Shown here piece after piece: positions 23,126 through 34,640 of a stretch of DNA of 64,000 nucleotides (its first letter is position 1; every line of letters starts with the position of its first letter). The stretch is from the NCBI GenBank assembly GCA_039881145.1, contig JAYKKI010000148.1, positions 751,501 to 815,500 of the forward strand. Direction: 5' to 3'. Made by a program: the position numbers and the translations under genes. The notes beneath the pieces are model-generated. The model ran no database searches, was not told the origin of the DNA, and saw only the letters and a list, made by a program, of their open reading frames with translations. The stretch comes from Druceiella hillmani. Its lineage: Eukaryota; Arthropoda; Insecta; Lepidoptera; Hepialidae.

Positions 23126-24096
23126 GTTTCAGAATTGATCGAAGCGGCCTTTCGCTCCGCCGCCGTAGCTAGCCCAAATTCGTCGGGTATACCGTCCGCG
23201 GCTCTTGCTCCCCGCGCCGCCCTCTATGTTTTGCATCCTGCTTCTGCACCGTTCACCTTTCGCGCCATTTCTGCGCCAGCCGAGTGTCCACAGCTACACA
23301 CTACAAACGATGACTGCACTATTTCTACTACAGCTACATCTTGACTGAATTACTATGCGTCGCCGCCATAACAGCCATTCCGTCTCGATACTACGAGGTT
23401 CCTTAACAAATATCCATGGTCTTACTATAGGGCGCAAAAGTGAAATTACTGCACGTATGGAGTTTCCATCGTGATACTATAGTAGAAGCGGTTCTCGGGT
23501 ATACTAGAAAGATGTGTCCAGATCCAGCTTGCTCAGCTGACAAATTAAATCTTCAAAGTCGCCGTACTCGAGTCTTTGCACGACAGACTAGTGTAATGCA
23601 ATAATTATGTATACTTACAGTATACATAATTATTGCGCTACACTCGACATTTTGTATCAAAATATTCGAGGATTTTCATCTAAAATGGAGTTGTTTACTG
23701 AAACTTCACTCGATATACCCTATAAATTATTTGCATTTACTTAGACACGGCTCAAAGTTCCTATAAACAGCTCAGAACCATTCACTGGTGGATGTTTCAT
23801 AGCGCGAACCGACCGCGGTAGCGGTCATTTAGGAACATGCATGCTGCTGGCTGGAGGCGCTCCTTTAAAATTGACGTCCCTGGACGTCGATATGGCTAAC
23901 GTGGACGAGTATATTTTTGTGCTAGGCCCGTCGTACACAATGCAACTCAAGTATCAGATACTAATCTAGTATACTTATATAGCAAACGTCTTATCGGGCA
24001 CGCTTCATATACGTCACTACTGAAATCACGAGACTCGCGTGGCCAACCATCAGGCAATCTAGCCACAGTAGTCGTGTTCACACGGATTATTACAAA
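23126..24096. other. GC-richer non-coding block upstream of a Harbinger transposase
   Basis: From 23135 the base composition rises sharply (GCCGCCGTAGC, CCGCGCCGCC). A 69-codon plus frame at 23135-23344 is rich in Ala, Pro and Ser but has no recognisable domain. A quasi-palindrome lies at 23590-23644. The block ends at the start codon of a PIF/Harbinger transposase (24097), so it may be the 5' part of that transposon, a second element, or a remnant CpG-type promoter. Confidence 0.4.
23590..23644. repeat. 26-bp quasi-palindrome, 3-base loop
   Basis: The arms 23590-23615 and 23619-23644 are reverse complements at 24 of 26 positions. Confidence 0.9.
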
Positions 24097-24400
24097 ATGT
24101 CTGATGAGGCTATTATTTTTGCTTACTATCATTACTGAAGGAGAAATCGCCGTAACAGAAAATGTTCTTCTTGTTCGTATTTAGAAAGGAATATAAACTG
24201 TAGAATTTTTGTTGCCGGACAAGAATTGCAGAAAACTGATGCTAAATTTTTAGTTTTCTATGGGATATCCAAAGAGATTTATACATACTTAGTAGATTTA
24301 CTAATTCCACATATATTATAGAGATACATATGAGAGAATGTGTTAGTGCTCAGAAAGTAGTTTTAAATACACTCACATATATTCATAAATGTTTAAATTT
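24097..24400 (+). pseudogene. PIF/Harbinger transposase, N-terminal part
   Basis: The plus-strand frame begins MSDEAIIFAYYHY, has a TGA, then continues in the same frame through an Arg-rich segment to GQELQKTDAKFLVFYGISKE and IYTYLVDLLIPHI before a second stop. This matches the start of Harbinger transposases, which open with a Met-Ser-Asp-Glu and tyrosine-rich stretch and have an F-x-x-F-(Y/F)-R-M-S segment before the nuclease domain. A RECVSAQK-like stretch follows at about 24330. The reading then breaks off and resumes near 25550, with an antisense gene in between. DDE transposases of this family excise and insert DNA with 3-bp target duplications; this copy is inactive. Confidence 0.72.
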
Positions 24401-24569
24401 TTTTAAAAATCACATGCAAAGTATAACAAGAAATCTTACAAATAAAACATATTTTGAGCATGGAATTTTAATATATCATGTAGAAATTTAATCATATCGT
24501 GTGAAAAAACATATTTTGAGCATAGGGTTTTAATCATATAGTGGAGGATTTACATTATATTTTACACAC

Positions 24570-25520
24570 ACGATAAATCAGTTTCGAGTTCTTCCAAATG
24601 TGATCTACTATTGACTGTATATTGTATTGTGTTGAGTATCTGTGATATTTGCGAAGATAGTGTACGTGGATATTGTATTATATTGGATATTTGTGGTTTC
24701 TGAGAAGATTATGTGTTTGTATGTGTATTGTACTGGGTATTTGTGATATCTGAAACGAAGATGTGCCTAGATATTGTATCGTACTTGGCGTCTGTACTAG
24801 CGTTGCTGTCTGTGAAGATAATGTGCTTGTAGATTTTCTTAATATATCATCTATCAGACATACAATTTTTATTTTAAATGATCTTATCAGTATTGGTGCC
24901 ATAATATTTAGATTAAGCCGTAAACTTAATAGGAACATGCTGTTAGTTTTAATTATTTTAGAGTCATAATTTATGTCTATTTCATATTTTAAGTATTCAT
25001 TAAAACCATCATCAACTTCATTTAACCTCTTTTCATGCCTTCTACGCTCAAACAATACTGACTGTAGACTTGGTGATGATTACGAAAATATTGTTGGTGG
25101 TATCTGCGAAGGTAGTGTACGTGGATATTGTATTACATTGGATATTTGTGGTTTCTGATGAGCGAGTACATAAGAAGCTTTTGGTGAGGGATATTTTTGG
25201 TGAGTGAGTACATACGAAGTTTTCTGTGAATATTAATTCTGGTGGTGATTGTGATACAGCTACTGCATTCTGATAATTTCCTTGTATACCACTACTGATT
25301 GCAGTTTCTATTTCATCGTGTAGGGAAATATTTTATAAACTACCGGAAATTTTTTCCACATGTCTGTATACACGTCACTGCAAACTACACTGCACCTGTT
25401 AAGTAGTATTTCTTTTTTTCGATGCACCGCTTGGTAAAGGCTAGGTTTCAAACAAAAACAGACCAAAGGTTCTGCCAGGTTTCCGTTGCTTAAAGTGCTG
25501 TAAGAATGTGTGTAAAACAA
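24570..25520 (-). pseudogene. MADF-BESS-like protein, probable second gene of a PIF/Harbinger element
   Basis: The minus-strand frame at 25055-24678 (125 codons) contains TNSMFLLSLRLNLNIMAPIL followed by SFKIKIVCLIDDIL. This fits the BESS motif (D-x-x-F-x-x-S-L-x-P-x-x-K-x-x ... K-x-x-I-x-x-L-(I/L)-x-x-I), a protein-interaction domain usually found C-terminal to a MADF DNA-binding domain. Upstream (25520-25308) is a basic stretch in broken frames, where a MADF remnant would be expected but is not clear. The C-terminal part is repetitive: a 45-bp unit at about 24660-24703 recurs at 25113-25158. PIF/Harbinger elements carry a Myb/SANT- or MADF-type helper protein beside the transposase, so the neighbour fits. 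Lying antisense inside the transposase is unusual. Confidence 0.6.
24657..25158 (-). repeat. 45-bp direct repeat within the MADF-BESS-like gene
   Basis: AGTGTACGTGGATATTGTAT and the bases after it, up to GGATATTTGTGGTTTCTG, occur at 24657-24703 and 25112-25158 with one clear difference. Weaker partial copies (GATATTTGCGAAGATAG, GATATTGTATCGTACTTGG) lie between, giving a repetitive C-terminal region. Confidence 0.75.
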
Positions 25521-25547
25521 ATTACCCCATTTTTACTTTTGTTTTCA

Positions 25548-26225
25548 TTTTCTTTCAGATATTTAGCGACTGGTTTCACATTAATATCAGTCTCTTTATA
25601 TTTTGCTGAAAGAGTCTGCACAGTATCAAAAATTATCGCAGAAATGATGGTTCTTACACGGAAGTCCTTAAAAATACCGGTACACCAACTTCAGATAAAA
25701 ATCAATAGAATTTATATGAGAACGCACGAACAGTGTAAAATTTACCCAACTGTTTGCGTAAAACCTTAGATATAAGAATAAAAAATTACCCGACTCAAAA
25801 TAAAGTCACTTCAATTACAAATCATTTCATTCTATTATTCACTTAGCGTGCATTGATTCTGACGGCTTATTTATTTTTATTGAAACAGGATTTGCTGCCA
25901 AAAATAGTGACGGTGGTGTATAACGTTCTTCAGCGATCTAATGTTTCATTGAACGAGACAGCATTAGCATTCCAGCATCATCACGAGTTGCGAATACTGA
26001 AAACGATTGTAAATTCCTGTTTTATATGGTAAGTAATGAAGCATTCTTTTATTGCGTTATTTATATTGATCTTATCCACAATGAATTTTTGATAATATGA
26101 AAAAAATATTTAATTATAGACTAAGCAAAGAAAGAAAAATTTTCGAATGTACTTTTGGCATGATGACTGAGAAATTTTAAGTCTTAAGTACCCTGATTAG
26201 ATGTCATATTAATAATAAAATCAAT
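25548..26225 (+). pseudogene. PIF/Harbinger transposase, DDE nuclease part
   Basis: The plus strand resumes the transposase at FRYLATGFTLISVSLYF and TVSKIIAEMM (25555-25650), then NLPNC and RIKNYP (about 25745-25790). HSIIHLACIDSDGLFIFIET with AAKNSDGG follows (25838-25920), then NEAF, FNYRLSKERKIFECTFGMMT and VLSTLIRCHINN (26035-26220). The second catalytic Asp (NSDGG) and the catalytic Glu (ECTFG) are visible. The first (normally D-G-K-H) is lost in a small deletion after FPNC. Frameshifts and stops are numerous. A polypyrimidine-AG sequence just before FRYLATG (TTTTCATTTTCTTTCAG) looks like an intron end, which could explain the gap from the N-terminal part. Confidence 0.82.
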
Positions 26226-26819
26226 AATATTATGAAGTCAGTACGCATGTTGCGTAACTATGTTCGAAAAATAGACGGCATTCCATATCGTACATATGGA
26301 GAAAATTCCACTAGCGCTAATGATATTACTGTACGTCCTCTGTGAAATATAAATGTTAATGGTTAATATTCACCAAATTCAACAAGTATCTAATTTGAGG
26401 CAGCATTTTCATGGCAAAATAATTATATTACTTATGTCCTAATTGCCTAACTAATTTTGCATTGTAGCATAGAATACTTCGTAAAGAAGCGACATAATAT
26501 TACTGCGAACATAATATTACTGCGTAAAGAAACGACAATCGCCTCCCCGCCAATTTAACGTCACCCGTAGATAATGGATACGATCCTGTGTACGCGTTCC
26601 TAGGTTGCCGCTTGCTGCGTGCGCTTGTGATTTGTTCAATTGTGCGATGGTAGGTTGAGTTTAACTTATGTAATTCAGTGTTACTATTATAGTAATTACA
26701 ATTTTAATTATAACTAATTTTTAAATTTATAATTAACTATTTATAGTAATTCAATATAACAGTTCGTGTTTCCACTACCATTATAAATTTCGCTACCATT
26801 ATAAACATTTAATCGCACT
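26226..26819. other. Non-coding stretch between Harbinger and piggyBac relics
   Basis: No gene is seen. A short duplication (ACATAATATTACTGCG) lies near 26490-26525, and 26535-26650 is GC-richer. The rest is AT-rich. Confidence 0.45.
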
Positions 26820-27877
26820 TTGTTTGGAGCATTCCAAACAAAGTCTTCAAACATGTTTCCCGGAAGAAACCGTTTATTTTTCTGACTGTTTCAAAATGAA
26901 TTCAAATAATGAGCCCGTAGAAGAGAAAAAATATCCGTTGTTAAAAAAATTACCAGTTGATAGCATGCCGTTTAAAAATATTATCAATTGTCATATTTAC
27001 TCCCAAATTTTTGTATTTAGCGATAAGATCTAATTCATTGCCCTCTCCTGCGTTTGTTTGTTCTGCGATTACCATCGCTTAACTTTTCGGTATATATTTA
27101 GGGGGTTGAATTATTTGTACGACAATTTAAAGATATGTTTATGCTATATTTGTTAGATTTCTATGTATGATTGCGTAAAGCGAGTCCACCCACAATATCC
27201 ATATAGCTGTGCGTCCCCGAAAATACATTCACGTGGTCCATCATTTTAATTAAACTTTCAAATGAATATATTCCAAATATTACGCAGAGCATTTGTCAGC
27301 TGACAAACTCTCAGGACGAATTACATCATTACCAAACCGTATGAAGCGTAACAATAATTTGAGTATGTCAAGCGATATTAGAGCTTGAAATAATGGTAAG
27401 TAATCAGATTCCACAGTTCAATCAAATGCTTTCTATTAGATGCATCAAATTCTTGTTCTGTGTAATAGCTAGAATATGTTTTCTTTGGGTTGGTTAATAA
27501 TATCTAAGTAATTTTCCTTCAAGTTGTTATTGTGTGCTTCAGTAACTTTTGTCATCTTTTGATTAGTTTTTTCCGCAAAATGATGTCGCATATTTCATTG
27601 AACAAAATATTTATGAACATTTCCTTTGCGGTATAAAGTTTCTTAAAATAGCTTCGCCCCGTTGACAAATAATATTTCTACTGCTTGTTTGTGTTCTCGA
27701 AAGTGAAGTGTTCCTCTTCAATACTTTTATCTGAATCATAAGAATCAATCTCATTTTTATTTCAGCTTCTGGCTCAATATTAGAGATTTTCAAACTGCCC
27801 TCTTCAACTAAAGTAATATAATCATGCTCATTATCATGAGCAATAAACTCACCTTCGTTACCAGAAGATTCTACCAA
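26820..27877 (-). pseudogene. piggyBac-family transposase relic
   Basis: The minus strand starts MVESSGNEGEFIAHDNEHDY (27877), an acidic N-terminus as in piggyBac transposases. After frame changes it shows ALRNIWNIFI (about 27285), then GDAQLYGYCGWTRFTQS at about 27230-27180. This corresponds to the D-E-Q-L-x-x-x-R-G-R-x-x-x-x-Q-Y motif around the first catalytic Asp. NMTIDNIF (about 26985) follows, matching the T-x-D-N-(F/Y)-(F/Y) motif of the second Asp, and KNKRFLPGNM (about 26880-26855) matches the G-T-I-R-K-N-K-R segment. Order and spacing agree with the family. The C-terminus, third Asp and cysteine-rich end were not found, and no terminal repeats or TTAA sites were confirmed. The ORF on the plus strand at 26824-27033 is its shadow. 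Confidence 0.78.
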
Positions 27878-28418
27878 TCTCGCTTATAGTTCCGTTGAAA
27901 TATATCTTCGAATACGTTATTAAAATACTCGCTTCGTAGTTTTATAATTTTAAATAATAAAATATGAACTCTTAAAAAAATGGAACAAACGTGTACGATC
28001 AAGATCAAAAACAATCACAATTTATTGACTAATATGAGTGTTTCTTGAATATCGATAATAGCATTCTACACTCCACCCAGCCACAGCTTATTTCACCGAA
28101 AACCGTCGATTTTTGTTTTACTAAAATAAATATAGTCAATATATAACAAGCACATCTGTTGATCTGTATTTAAGTGCAACGTCAAATAAAAATTGTACAA
28201 ATTACGTGTAATTACGTGAAGGTACCCGGGTAACTCGTCACTTTGATTTAGATATTTTTTGTCACTGACATAAGGGTTAAAATTGTATTTTTATCTTTTC
28301 AATACGAATATTTTTCTCAATGTTATGTCGTTTTTTGGAATTTTTTATATATCAATGTTATATAAAAAATTCTACTCCCTTAATTTTTTGTCGTAGTGTA
28401 TATATAACATGGTAAAAG
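27878..28418. other. AT-rich stretch upstream of the piggyBac relic
   Basis: No gene is seen. It may contain the element's 5' end, but a CCC-type terminal repeat was not identified. Confidence 0.4.
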
Positions 28419-28519
28419 TTGTGTGTGTGTATGTATGTGTGTGCGTATGTGCGTGGGCGTGAGCGCCTACGCGCGCATGTGTGTGTGTGTTTGTGCGCGC
28501 GCTTGTGTGTGTGTATATA

Positions 28520-28566
<47 letters not shown>
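28419..28566. repeat. Compound (GT)n / GC-rich / (TA)n microsatellite
   Basis: A run of GT with GC-rich interruptions (GCGTGGGCGTGAGCG, GCGCGC) gives way to about 55 bp of TA. The alternating purine-pyrimidine character throughout makes it prone to Z-DNA or cruciform formation. Overlapping frames here are repeats, not genes. Confidence 0.95.
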
Positions 28567-28570
<4 letters not shown>

Positions 28571-31500
28571 AAGATTTGGCACATGTCCACTTCTTTTGAA
28601 CCATCGTGACATTTAGGATATTTGAATAATATTTATTTTGAATATGAATCAAGTGGTGATTTTAAATTGTTCGGTATTACACATTTTTCAAGTAAATGAA
28701 GAAATAATTTATATTAAATAATTGTACAAGAAGATGTGAAAATAGTAATTGTTTACAATAGTATTTTCTAATATTGTCTTGACACGAACATATGATTAAA
28801 ACTAATTATTAACGGAGTCAAGTCAGGTATTTATTTTGATATTTATGTCCATTAAATACTTGGTTTTTCTCCTCTTTCTAGAATTCATAATGAGGGAACG
28901 GTGGGGCTAAAATGGGAAATAATATATCCTTGAATTTATAAAATACTCGACGTTATTTCTTTAAAGTTTATTTCATATCAGAGTCATATAAATTATTTTA
29001 TGCTTTTGCGAACTTTTTTAAGTTTTTGTGTTTTACTTAAATTTTTGAATGTACGTGTCATTATTAATTATTATGTATCTGTTCTAGGGACTCTCTGCAT
29101 TATGAGTCTAGATGCTTTTTGCTTTTATCTTCATTTGTTCCAACATGGCAATGCATGGCGAATGACGTATTAACAAACCTAATGTAAATTAATTTGCCTA
29201 ATGATTGTCAAGCCTTCCGGTAAAATAAAATTATATTCGGATAGGTAGAGAATTAAATTAAAAAATATAAAAAAAACATTTATTTTTTAGCTCTGGTTTT
29301 TTTACAGCTAAATAAAAAATAAATCTAAAATCTTAAATTGTATTTAATATATATCAATACGGCGCTTCTTGTAATAAGTCAGTTACATGCTTGCATTATG
29401 ACAAGAACTACAAGTTCACTAATAAAATGACGAAATATTTAGTGAATGGTTCCAAATGTCTAGAAAAAAAAAATTATTTAAATAAACACATAATTGTCAT
29501 CAACATCAAATAATTTATACTTATTAACTAAAAGTCTGATTTTCATTTCTGATTTTAAAAAGGTTTCAAGGCATTACGTTTTTAAAGAGTCCAGATATAC
29601 CGATATAAAAAATAATTCCTGTCGTACACCTTTTTCTTCAAATGAACGTTAAATAGAATTTTTAAGGAAATCTTATTCTTACTCTTAAATACAGATAGTT
29701 TAGTAAATAATCGATGAATATCTAGTGTACCAGGTATTTTCTCAAATGGAATGGGTATTTATCCCACACTAACCTCTGGCTCCATTATAGACAGACATGA
29801 AAAACTATAAAACCTAAACGAATATCGGAATCGAAGTGACGCACAATAATGTACATTTCCACTCACAAAAAAAATTATCTTCCCTTGCATCAGTAAACCT
29901 CACTGTGTAATGTGAAGCAGCAAAACTATGAGTCAAAAACACTTGGTTTAAAAATTAACATATTATTGAAAATTAATAATTCGAAGTATTATCTATATTA
30001 GTAATGTTTATTAGTCGTTGTTGATTAGGAGTACTCTCTCTATTGAGTTTCTAACAGCACTCATTCATGGTTTATTTATCAGCAACATCATACAATTACA
30101 CAAAAATTTAAATAAAAAATATTTAATTTAAATTAGAATTTTAGATCGTATTCCATGTCTGTTTCCGTTTTAAGAAAAATATCTCGAAAAAACGAAATAC
30201 TTCCAGGATTACTCAAGTCTCCTTCTGTTTTTTCGTCTGCGACAGCCCTTTTTATTAGGAAACGGTTTTAGGTAAAAACTTGAACCTTGGTATAATGGTA
30301 AAATGTACTTACCTATATATACCTCAATTACTTAGCATTTAATAGCATTCATGTAGAAGTTTTAAAAGAGACAAAAAGTCCCCGAAATTTTTATTTTCGT
30401 TGCATTTGATGGAGGGGCAACACATAATGAATCTTAAAATATTTATTAAATATTATTTTTAGATTTATTATGAGTTATTACTTAATTATTCCGGAATTTT
30501 ATGTCAGCTAGTTTTCAATATATGGCAAGAACTTCCACATTTTTTTTCTTAGAAAAGGTTTGAATTAAAAAATTTGAATTTGGTGTAACGATAAAAAATT
30601 GCATTACGTAAAGCAGTTATCTCTCAAAACATTTGGATGGAAATATTTAAGGTCAAGTAAAATAGCCGGAAATTTTATATGCATACCTTGTATGTTTTGT
30701 GTTATTAATTTAAAGAGCAAATAGAGATTTTAAATATTGTATATTTAATTTTATAGTCCTGGAAACGTCTACAAATATATATACCCTCTCCTACCTCCCC
30801 GCTTGCCATGTCCCAATCGCCATGTCCAAAAAGTTATAAGTAAATTATATATATTGCGCACGCAGCATTAAAAATATTAAAGGCAGCTCACATTTGACAT
30901 GATACTTGACAGATAAACCTGAAATAATTTTTTTCGCATTTTCACTATCGAGTATAATGTTATAAATTAATTAAATTCAAGTAATTTAAATTAGGCGAAC
31001 TGAATAATCGTCTCATAATATTTTTATCCACTCTAATTAACTAGCCAAATTTATTTATTAACCTAAAATAAACAAAATCGGACAGCCAGTGCCGATAATT
31101 AACGAAACTATAATGATTTGTTTTAAATAAATAAAAAATATTTCTTCTGAAAATTTGTTTTAGATAATTCTGGTAAAAATATTTACAAAATCTAAATAAT
31201 CGTATTTGATAATTTTTCCGTCATTGTGAGAAATTTGTTGTGCTATAATGTAATAAAAAATCAATATTAATTTTCTACCGAGTCTTCTTGGTCATTTTCA
31301 TTTGATAGTCACTTTTCATTGATATATTCTGGAATAGGAAATGATAATTTTTTTGTGGTCAATTAATTTAATGTATTATTTGGAAGATTCTACTATAAAA
31401 GGATTTCTTAAACTTTTCATCTTTTTATTCAATCCACTCGATCAATTTACCAACTGATTAGCTTAATTTACTTGATTAATTACCAATCATGTTACAACGA

Positions 31501-33374
31501 TATATAATTAAAAGTTTTTTGATCAATTTACAGGCCACTACTTTAAACCACAACATAAGACTAAAATAAACTTCAATCATCTGCTTACTAATGAAAGTAA
31601 AAGCTAAAAGCAATTCAGATTTATTTCGCATATTTATATTTTAATGATCACGCTTATACTCGTACGTCTTACAGGAATTGCGTCCACAAATACATGGGAC
31701 CGCTTTACCTTATTTGATTCGCTCTGTTTGCCAAAGGCTGGTAGCTGAATAGAGCTAAAATAACGTACATCCGACCTGTTCAAATAAAATGCATGCTTGC
31801 TCACCGAGCATGCTTTTCAACTCAAGGAAAAAATGCCACCTTTTTACACTCACTCTAAAATGGTTTAACTTAATACGGACAAATATTCATTACGTAAATA
31901 TACACAAAAAGTTTACGTAAAGTGCTATGTAGATGACTTTAGTCTAAAGATTGAATTTAAGGAAAAACATGTTGTAAAAACCAATAGCCAAATTTGTATA
32001 AATTTTTAAGGTTTTCATTCACTGTCTGAATATCTATGTAAAGTTGACTTGCATACGTTTTCATATTCTGACTGGGATTCTAGTACCTAAGTGAAAATAA
32101 TATGAAATGGAAAAAATTACATGTTTTTATTAAACATAATTTTCAGACATATTTTTTTCAAGTATTTTAAGTTAAACGTTATCGTGGGACTTCTAAATTT
32201 CTTACATAATCTCTATTGTAAAAATCATATTTAGAGTGGTGCCTAAGATTTCCAAATAAAGAGTTCCCATTTATTTCTAGAGGAGGATTGAGTACGCTTC
32301 GTGTTTTTACAATATTTATTACACCCAGGTCGAACAGAAATAGTTAATAGATGGGCATGAGTGCAGTTTGGTGACAGTCAATAATTTTTTTTGTTTTTTG
32401 AAATGAAACTTGTACCACGTTTCATTCATTAAAAATAATGTTGACAATTATATTTAGTAAGAATTCAACTTTAAACATCGTTTTAATGCGGTGAACATGT
32501 CAAACAAATGTCACATTTCAAATATTTTTTTCCAAAGATTCTAAGTAAAACCGTATTTGTATGGAAAATGTTAATAAAAATAAATTTTGTAAAAAATTCT
32601 GCTATGTATGGTACTTGTAACTAACCGAAACATATCTTAGTACGTATACCTTTTTGACAAGAAAAATATTAGAAGCTAATTTTGCCTGAAACGCATTTGT
32701 CTTTAAAGTAGGCGACCGGACATATTATTCCAGATGTCATTAACATTTGAAAATTATGTATTATTCAACTAGTGTTACATACTGCATGAACTAAATATCT
32801 TAGATTGTTTTGAACTGTTTACTACTCAAATATTCAAATGGGGAATCTTGTCGATTTTGTAATATCTATTTCAAATACAAATGCAATGTTTTTATTTTAC
32901 CGTTTCAAATTAATCGTTTCACAGTATTTTTTTTTATTTCATCCTATTTCAGAATACCGTTTTCCGCACTCATATTCCACAACAACATTTAACAAATTAC
33001 ATCGTGGTAAAATGCTGCAGAGCACAGGGGCCTCTTTAATAGCGACCATAAAACTAAAGATATGAGTTTTCAGAACAAATTATCCAGTAATTCAAAGATT
33101 AGGAATGGGTTCTTAAAAATTTGAAACTGTAAAATCTTTCATTTAAGATAATTACAAAATCGACAACAAAATCTTTTGTTAAACGCAAAATTGCATTGAT
33201 TTGAGTTTAACAATTAGAACTTTTGAATTAATATTCTTTCAGAGATCACTATTACTTTCCGTGAAAATGAAATTGACCAATCCACCCATGAGATCTGACA
33301 TAATATATTTCTGAACCATAAAAATATGGATATAAAACAATTAAGAAAAGTTTTTTATGACATCCTACCGCAAT
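28567..33374. other. AT-rich region without recognised genes
   Basis: No transposon motif, RNA gene or convincing frame was found. Frames such as 32810-33065 are chance length. A small hairpin (GCATGCT ... AGCATGC) lies near 31791-31813. Confidence 0.45.
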
Positions 33375-33438
33375 CCACCAAATATCATGGAATTATTTTA
33401 ATTTAAGCATCTTAAAATAATTCGATGATATTCGGTGG
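33375..33438. repeat. 27-bp quasi-palindrome, 10-base loop
   Basis: The arms 33375-33401 and 33412-33438 pair at 25 of 27 positions. The outer bases are CCACC / GGTGG. Confidence 0.9.
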
Positions 33439-34439
33439 GTCACTCCTTAAATAATAATCTAACCAAATGAAATTTTATGAAAACAGAAAAATATTTTTAA
33501 AACCTGGATAACCTAATATTATGTTTGTTTGTTTAAAAACAAGTGTTAAAAAAATGTTAAAAAAATTTATTACCATTAGAACTTGTGCTGCAAAAATTCT
33601 ACATATACTTATTAGTGAATAAATATCTTACTAACAAAGACTATAGATATAGAAACTCGTGTTTAAGGTTAATTTTTTTTTACTTCTATCGATATCTCTT
33701 CAAGAAGGCTGGTTTTATTCTCGCCTTATTGGAAAACTAATAATGAAGCCAGGAGTTTGGTGGAAATAATACCCAAAATATTGCTATGAAGATGTCAGAA
33801 GTACTCATTTGTGTTTGACTTGAAATATATTGAAGAACTCATAAAAATTAAATTGACTCATTATTCCAATTATGGTATTGACGTTTTTACGTAATCAGAC
33901 CATGGAAGTCGAGATTTTAAAAACGCATTTTAATCTTAAATATTCCAACATTTTATTATTGGCTTCATTTATAGCTTCCATTGAGGTAAAATTGAAGATC
34001 ATTAATTGAATTCGTCGAGGAAAATATGAAACAAAATACGATATTGTCATTTCCATCACAAGCAATGTAGAAAAATGCTCGAAATGGGACACAGAAAAAA
34101 GTAAAAAACGATGCAAAATGTTCAAATAATTAAAAAAAAATTAAAAAATCACTCCTTTTAATATTCAAGGAACTTAGGAATTAAACAGTTTTATGACCGG
34201 AGCTTAAGAATGACTTTATAGAGTATCTATAAAGTTATTTTTAACATTGCTGCATACGCGATAATTGTGGAGTATGATAATTACACTCTGAATGAGATGA
34301 AAGATAAAATATTATACATATATGTACCAATCATGGAACATTATAGAGGATTGCAACTAGATTTATTTACGTAAATATTTAAAACACCCGTTAATAAGGA
34401 CTAAATTTTAGTAAATATCATTACAATAACTTTAAACTT
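33439..34439. other. AT-rich non-coding stretch
   Basis: Nothing recognisable. A 10-bp-arm hairpin lies at 34213-34235. Confidence 0.45.
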
Positions 34440-34640
34440 TAATGTCATATAAATCTCATTCGTGCGCATATATTTTTTTTCCTGGGCTCAAGACCCGTTA
34501 TGAGATGTACAACATCCGTTTTAGCAATAGGTAAGTTCCTAAATAATTTTCCTCCGTCTACCCATTTCAATATAAGATTTCCCAGCCCAAATAAATGTAG
34601 CTTCTTAAGTTTGTGAGTGCCAAACATATGAATTTATCGA
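34440..34640 (-). pseudogene. LINE reverse transcriptase fragment
   Basis: Minus-strand reading HKLKKLHLFGLGNLILKWVD resembles the reverse transcriptase segment of Jockey/I-type LINEs that follows the F-D-x-V catalytic block (L-L-x-K-L-x-x-x-G-x-x-x-x-x-L-x-W-I). The expected S-G-V-P-Q-G motif would be about 20 residues later; only a degraded SHNG/AQEK-like stretch is seen there, in another frame. The F-D-x-V block is absent upstream. A small, old fragment. Confidence 0.55.

Noticed and set aside
26824..27033. 69-codon plus-strand ORF
   Set aside because: It is antisense to the piggyBac second-Asp and KNKR segments.
28358..28616. Overlapping ORFs on both strands over the GT/TA microsatellite
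   Set aside because: They are open only because the dinucleotide repeats contain no stop codons.
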